From contig NZ_AP023356.1 in assembly GCF_018324205.1 (NCBI RefSeq), forward strand, positions 8,004,501-8,068,500: 64,000 bases of DNA, given 5' to 3'. Numbering within the stretch: the first letter of the stretch is position 1; the number at the start of each line of letters is the position of its first letter. The stretch is from Actinoplanes ianthinogenes. Its GTDB lineage: Bacteria > Actinomycetota > Actinomycetes > Mycobacteriales > Micromonosporaceae. Made by a program: the position numbers and the translations under genes. Below, in pieces: positions 62,526-64,000 of this stretch. Under the pieces are notes generated by a model. That model was not told where the DNA came from. It saw nothing but the letters and a program-made list of their open reading frames with translations, and searched no databases.

Positions 62526-63334
62526 CCAGGCTGGAGGTGCGCGGGCTGGGCAAGGACTACCGGCTGCGGGACGGCTGGCACAGCAGCACCCTGCGCGCGG
62601 TGGACGACGTCAGCTTCACCCTCGACCACGGGAAGACGGTCGCGCTGGTCGGGCAGAGCGGCAGCGGCAAGTCGACGGTGGCCAAGCTGCTGCTCCAGCT
62701 GGAACGGCCGACGCGGGGCGAGATCCTGCTCGACGGGGTGCCGGTGGCGCGGCGCGGATCCGGGTTGGCGGCGTATCGGCGTACCGTGCAGATGGTCTTT
62801 CAAGATCCGTTTGCCAGCCTGAATCCCTATCACACGATCGGGCATCATCTGGCCCGGCCGATCCGGCTGCATCACCCGGGGATGAGCGAGGCGGACGTAC
62901 GGAAAAGGGTCCTCGCACTGCTGGAGCGGGTCCGCCTGACGCCGGCGGACACCGTGGCGAGAAGGCGGCCGCACGAGCTCTCCGGCGGGCAGCGGCAGCG
63001 CGTCGCGATCGCCCGGGCGCTCGCGCCGGAACCGGGCGTGCTGATCGCCGACGAGCCGGTGTCGATGCTGGACGTCTCGATCCGGCTCGGCGTGCTCAAC
63101 CTGCTCGCCACCCTGCAACGCGAGGAGGACCTGGGCGTCCTCTACATCACCCACGACCTGGCCACCGCCCGGCACTTCTCCGACGAGATCCTGGTGATGT
63201 ACAAGGGCGCCATCGTCGAGCGCGGGCCGGCCGACGACGTCATCCTCAACCCGCAGCACGAGTACACGAAGACGCTCGCCGAGGCCGCCCCGAATCCGGA
63301 ACGCCGCATCGGCCAGCTCCGTTCGAGTGGTTGA
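62522..63334 (+). CDS. Peptide ABC transporter ATP-binding protein (DppF-like)
   Basis: 270 residues with Walker A GQSGSGKST (about 44-52), signature LSGGQRQRV (about 154-162) and Walker B IADEPVSMLD (about 178-187). It pairs with the preceding ATPase. The usual C-terminal cysteine cluster for an iron-sulfur site seen in some DppD/F is not evident. It is the last gene of the operon. Confidence 0.95.
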
Positions 63335-63399
63335 GCTGCTTCTATTTGTGGCGCGACGCTACCGTGGTCAGCAACGTTCCGGCAGGTAGGAGACTTGCG

Positions 63400-63624
63400 G
63401 TGGGCTTCTTCAAGCGGATGGTGCTGTCCATGGTGGCGTCGAAACTGGAGCGCCGGGCACACCACACCAGCAACCCGATGGTGCACGGCATGCTCCGTGA
63501 GGTGAACCACAAACTCGGCCGCCACGGCGGTTACCCGCACCACGCATATCCGCAGTACCACGCCGGACCCGCCTATCACGGGCACTACCGGCACCACGGA
63601 CATTACCGTCGCCGGCACTGGTGA
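63400..63624 (+). CDS. Small His-rich protein
   Basis: 74 residues from GTG 63400, preceded by TAGGAG. The N-terminal 45 residues are amphipathic (FFKRMVLSMVASKLERRAHHTSNP) and the C-terminal 30 are rich in His, Tyr, Pro and Gly (YPHHAYPQYH, GHYRHHGHYRRR). The His-rich tail could bind metal, which is inference. No family is recognised. Confidence 0.55.
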   Translation: MGFFKRMVLSMVASKLERRAHHTSNPMVHGMLREVNHKLGRHGGYPHHAYPQYHAGPAYHGHYRHHGHYRRRHW

Positions 63625-63644
63625 TCGATGGATACGGTGGGCGG

Positions 63645-64000
63645 GTGATCGCACATCCGGGACTGCGTTTCATCGACCACACCGTGACCGTGCCGCTCGA
63701 TCACCGGCGGCCGGACGGACCGACCATCGAGGTGTTCGCCCGGGAGGTGGTCGCCGACGACCGGGCCACCGACGACCTGCCCTGGCTGCTGTTCCTCCAG
63801 GGTGGGCCGGGCGGCAAGGGGCCACGGCCGCTGCGGGCCGAGGGCTGGATCGGGCACGCGGTGCGCACGCATCGGGTGCTGCTCCTCGACCAGCGCGGCA
63901 CCGGCCGCAGCACCCCGGTGACCGCGCGGACTGTGCGCGGCATGCCCGACGCGGAGCTCGCGGCGTACCTGAAACATTTCCGCGCCGACAGCATCGTCGC
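63645..64000 (+). CDS. Alpha/beta hydrolase, prolyl aminopeptidase-like (3' end outside window)
   Basis: The first 118 residues of a hydrolase: FIDHTVTVPLDHRRPDGPTI, LLFLQGGPGGKGP (oxyanion-hole HGGPG-like motif, here QGGPG), and VLLLDQRGTGRSTP, all typical of the proline iminopeptidase/tricorn-interacting group. The catalytic Ser, Asp and His lie beyond the window. GTG 63645 is six bases after TACGGT, suggesting a leaderless mRNA. Confidence 0.85.
   Translation, partial: MIAHPGLRFIDHTVTVPLDHRRPDGPTIEVFAREVVADDRATDDLPWLLFLQGGPGGKGPRPLRAEGWIGHAVRTHRVLLLDQRGTGRSTPVTARTVRGMPDAELAAYLKHFRADSIV

Overview
The window is a high-GC actinobacterial chromosome segment. The strong G/C bias at third codon positions, many GTG/TTG starts, ATGA/GTGA gene overlaps, leaderless-looking starts and gene families (DUF6493-SWIM pair, CU044_5270-type anti-sigma-like partner, DUF6529, secreted mannanase and chitinase) fit a filamentous soil actinomycete. 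I infer Micromonosporaceae, Actinoplanes-like, without proof of genus. No rRNA, tRNA, CRISPR array, phage gene or intact transposase was seen.

Layout. 1-2.6 kb: end of an L-lactate permease and a YtcJ-type amidohydrolase. 2.6-3.8 kb: gene-free, with an inverted repeat and a minisatellite. 3.8-6 kb: an AraC-type regulator split into two overlapping frames, divergent from a DUF2000 gene, then a membrane-anchored ricin-lectin protein. 6.2-9.4 kb: a MerR-type regulator and a VIT-VWA protein, preceded by a 25-bp palindrome placed between -35 and -10. 9.4-15.3 kb: secreted metalloprotease, ABC exporter, and divergent NarL-type two-component system. 15.3-20.3 kb: APC permease, secreted GH26-like mannanase, ECF sigma factor with partner. 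20.3-21.4 kb: two more minisatellites. 21.4-27.1 kb: DUF6493/SWIM pair and two paralogous PH-like membrane proteins. 27.4-34.9 kb: pgi, AlkZ-like protein, GH18 chitinase, DHFR-like reductase, a broken FHA-type gene, a methyltransferase and a serine hydrolase.

35.1-45.7 kb: a Ser/Thr kinase with DUF6529 membrane partner, a flavin monooxygenase/FMN reductase pair, a glycolipid-binding-type protein, TetR regulators, an SMR efflux pump with tandem operators, a threonine-aldolase-like enzyme, an HPF/RaiA-like protein, and a LacI-GNAT unit with an operator over the GNAT promoter. 45.8-55.6 kb: respiratory nitrate reductase narGHJI in one overlapping operon, a small cluster (isochorismatase, cysteine-less CMD protein, methyltransferase), a minisatellite and a NarK-type nitrate/nitrite transporter. 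55.7-56.6 kb: a 117-bp repeat array carrying palindromes. 56.6-57.6 kb: a third PH-like membrane protein coupled to a 56-aa protein. 58.0-63.3 kb: a complete five-gene oligopeptide ABC importer. The window ends in a His-rich small protein and the start of a prolyl-aminopeptidase-like hydrolase.

The least explained material is the set of five unrelated, intergenic, G-rich-on-plus-strand tandem arrays, the MerR/VIT-VWA switch, the DUF6493-SWIM pair, and the small protein/PH-like membrane protein unit.
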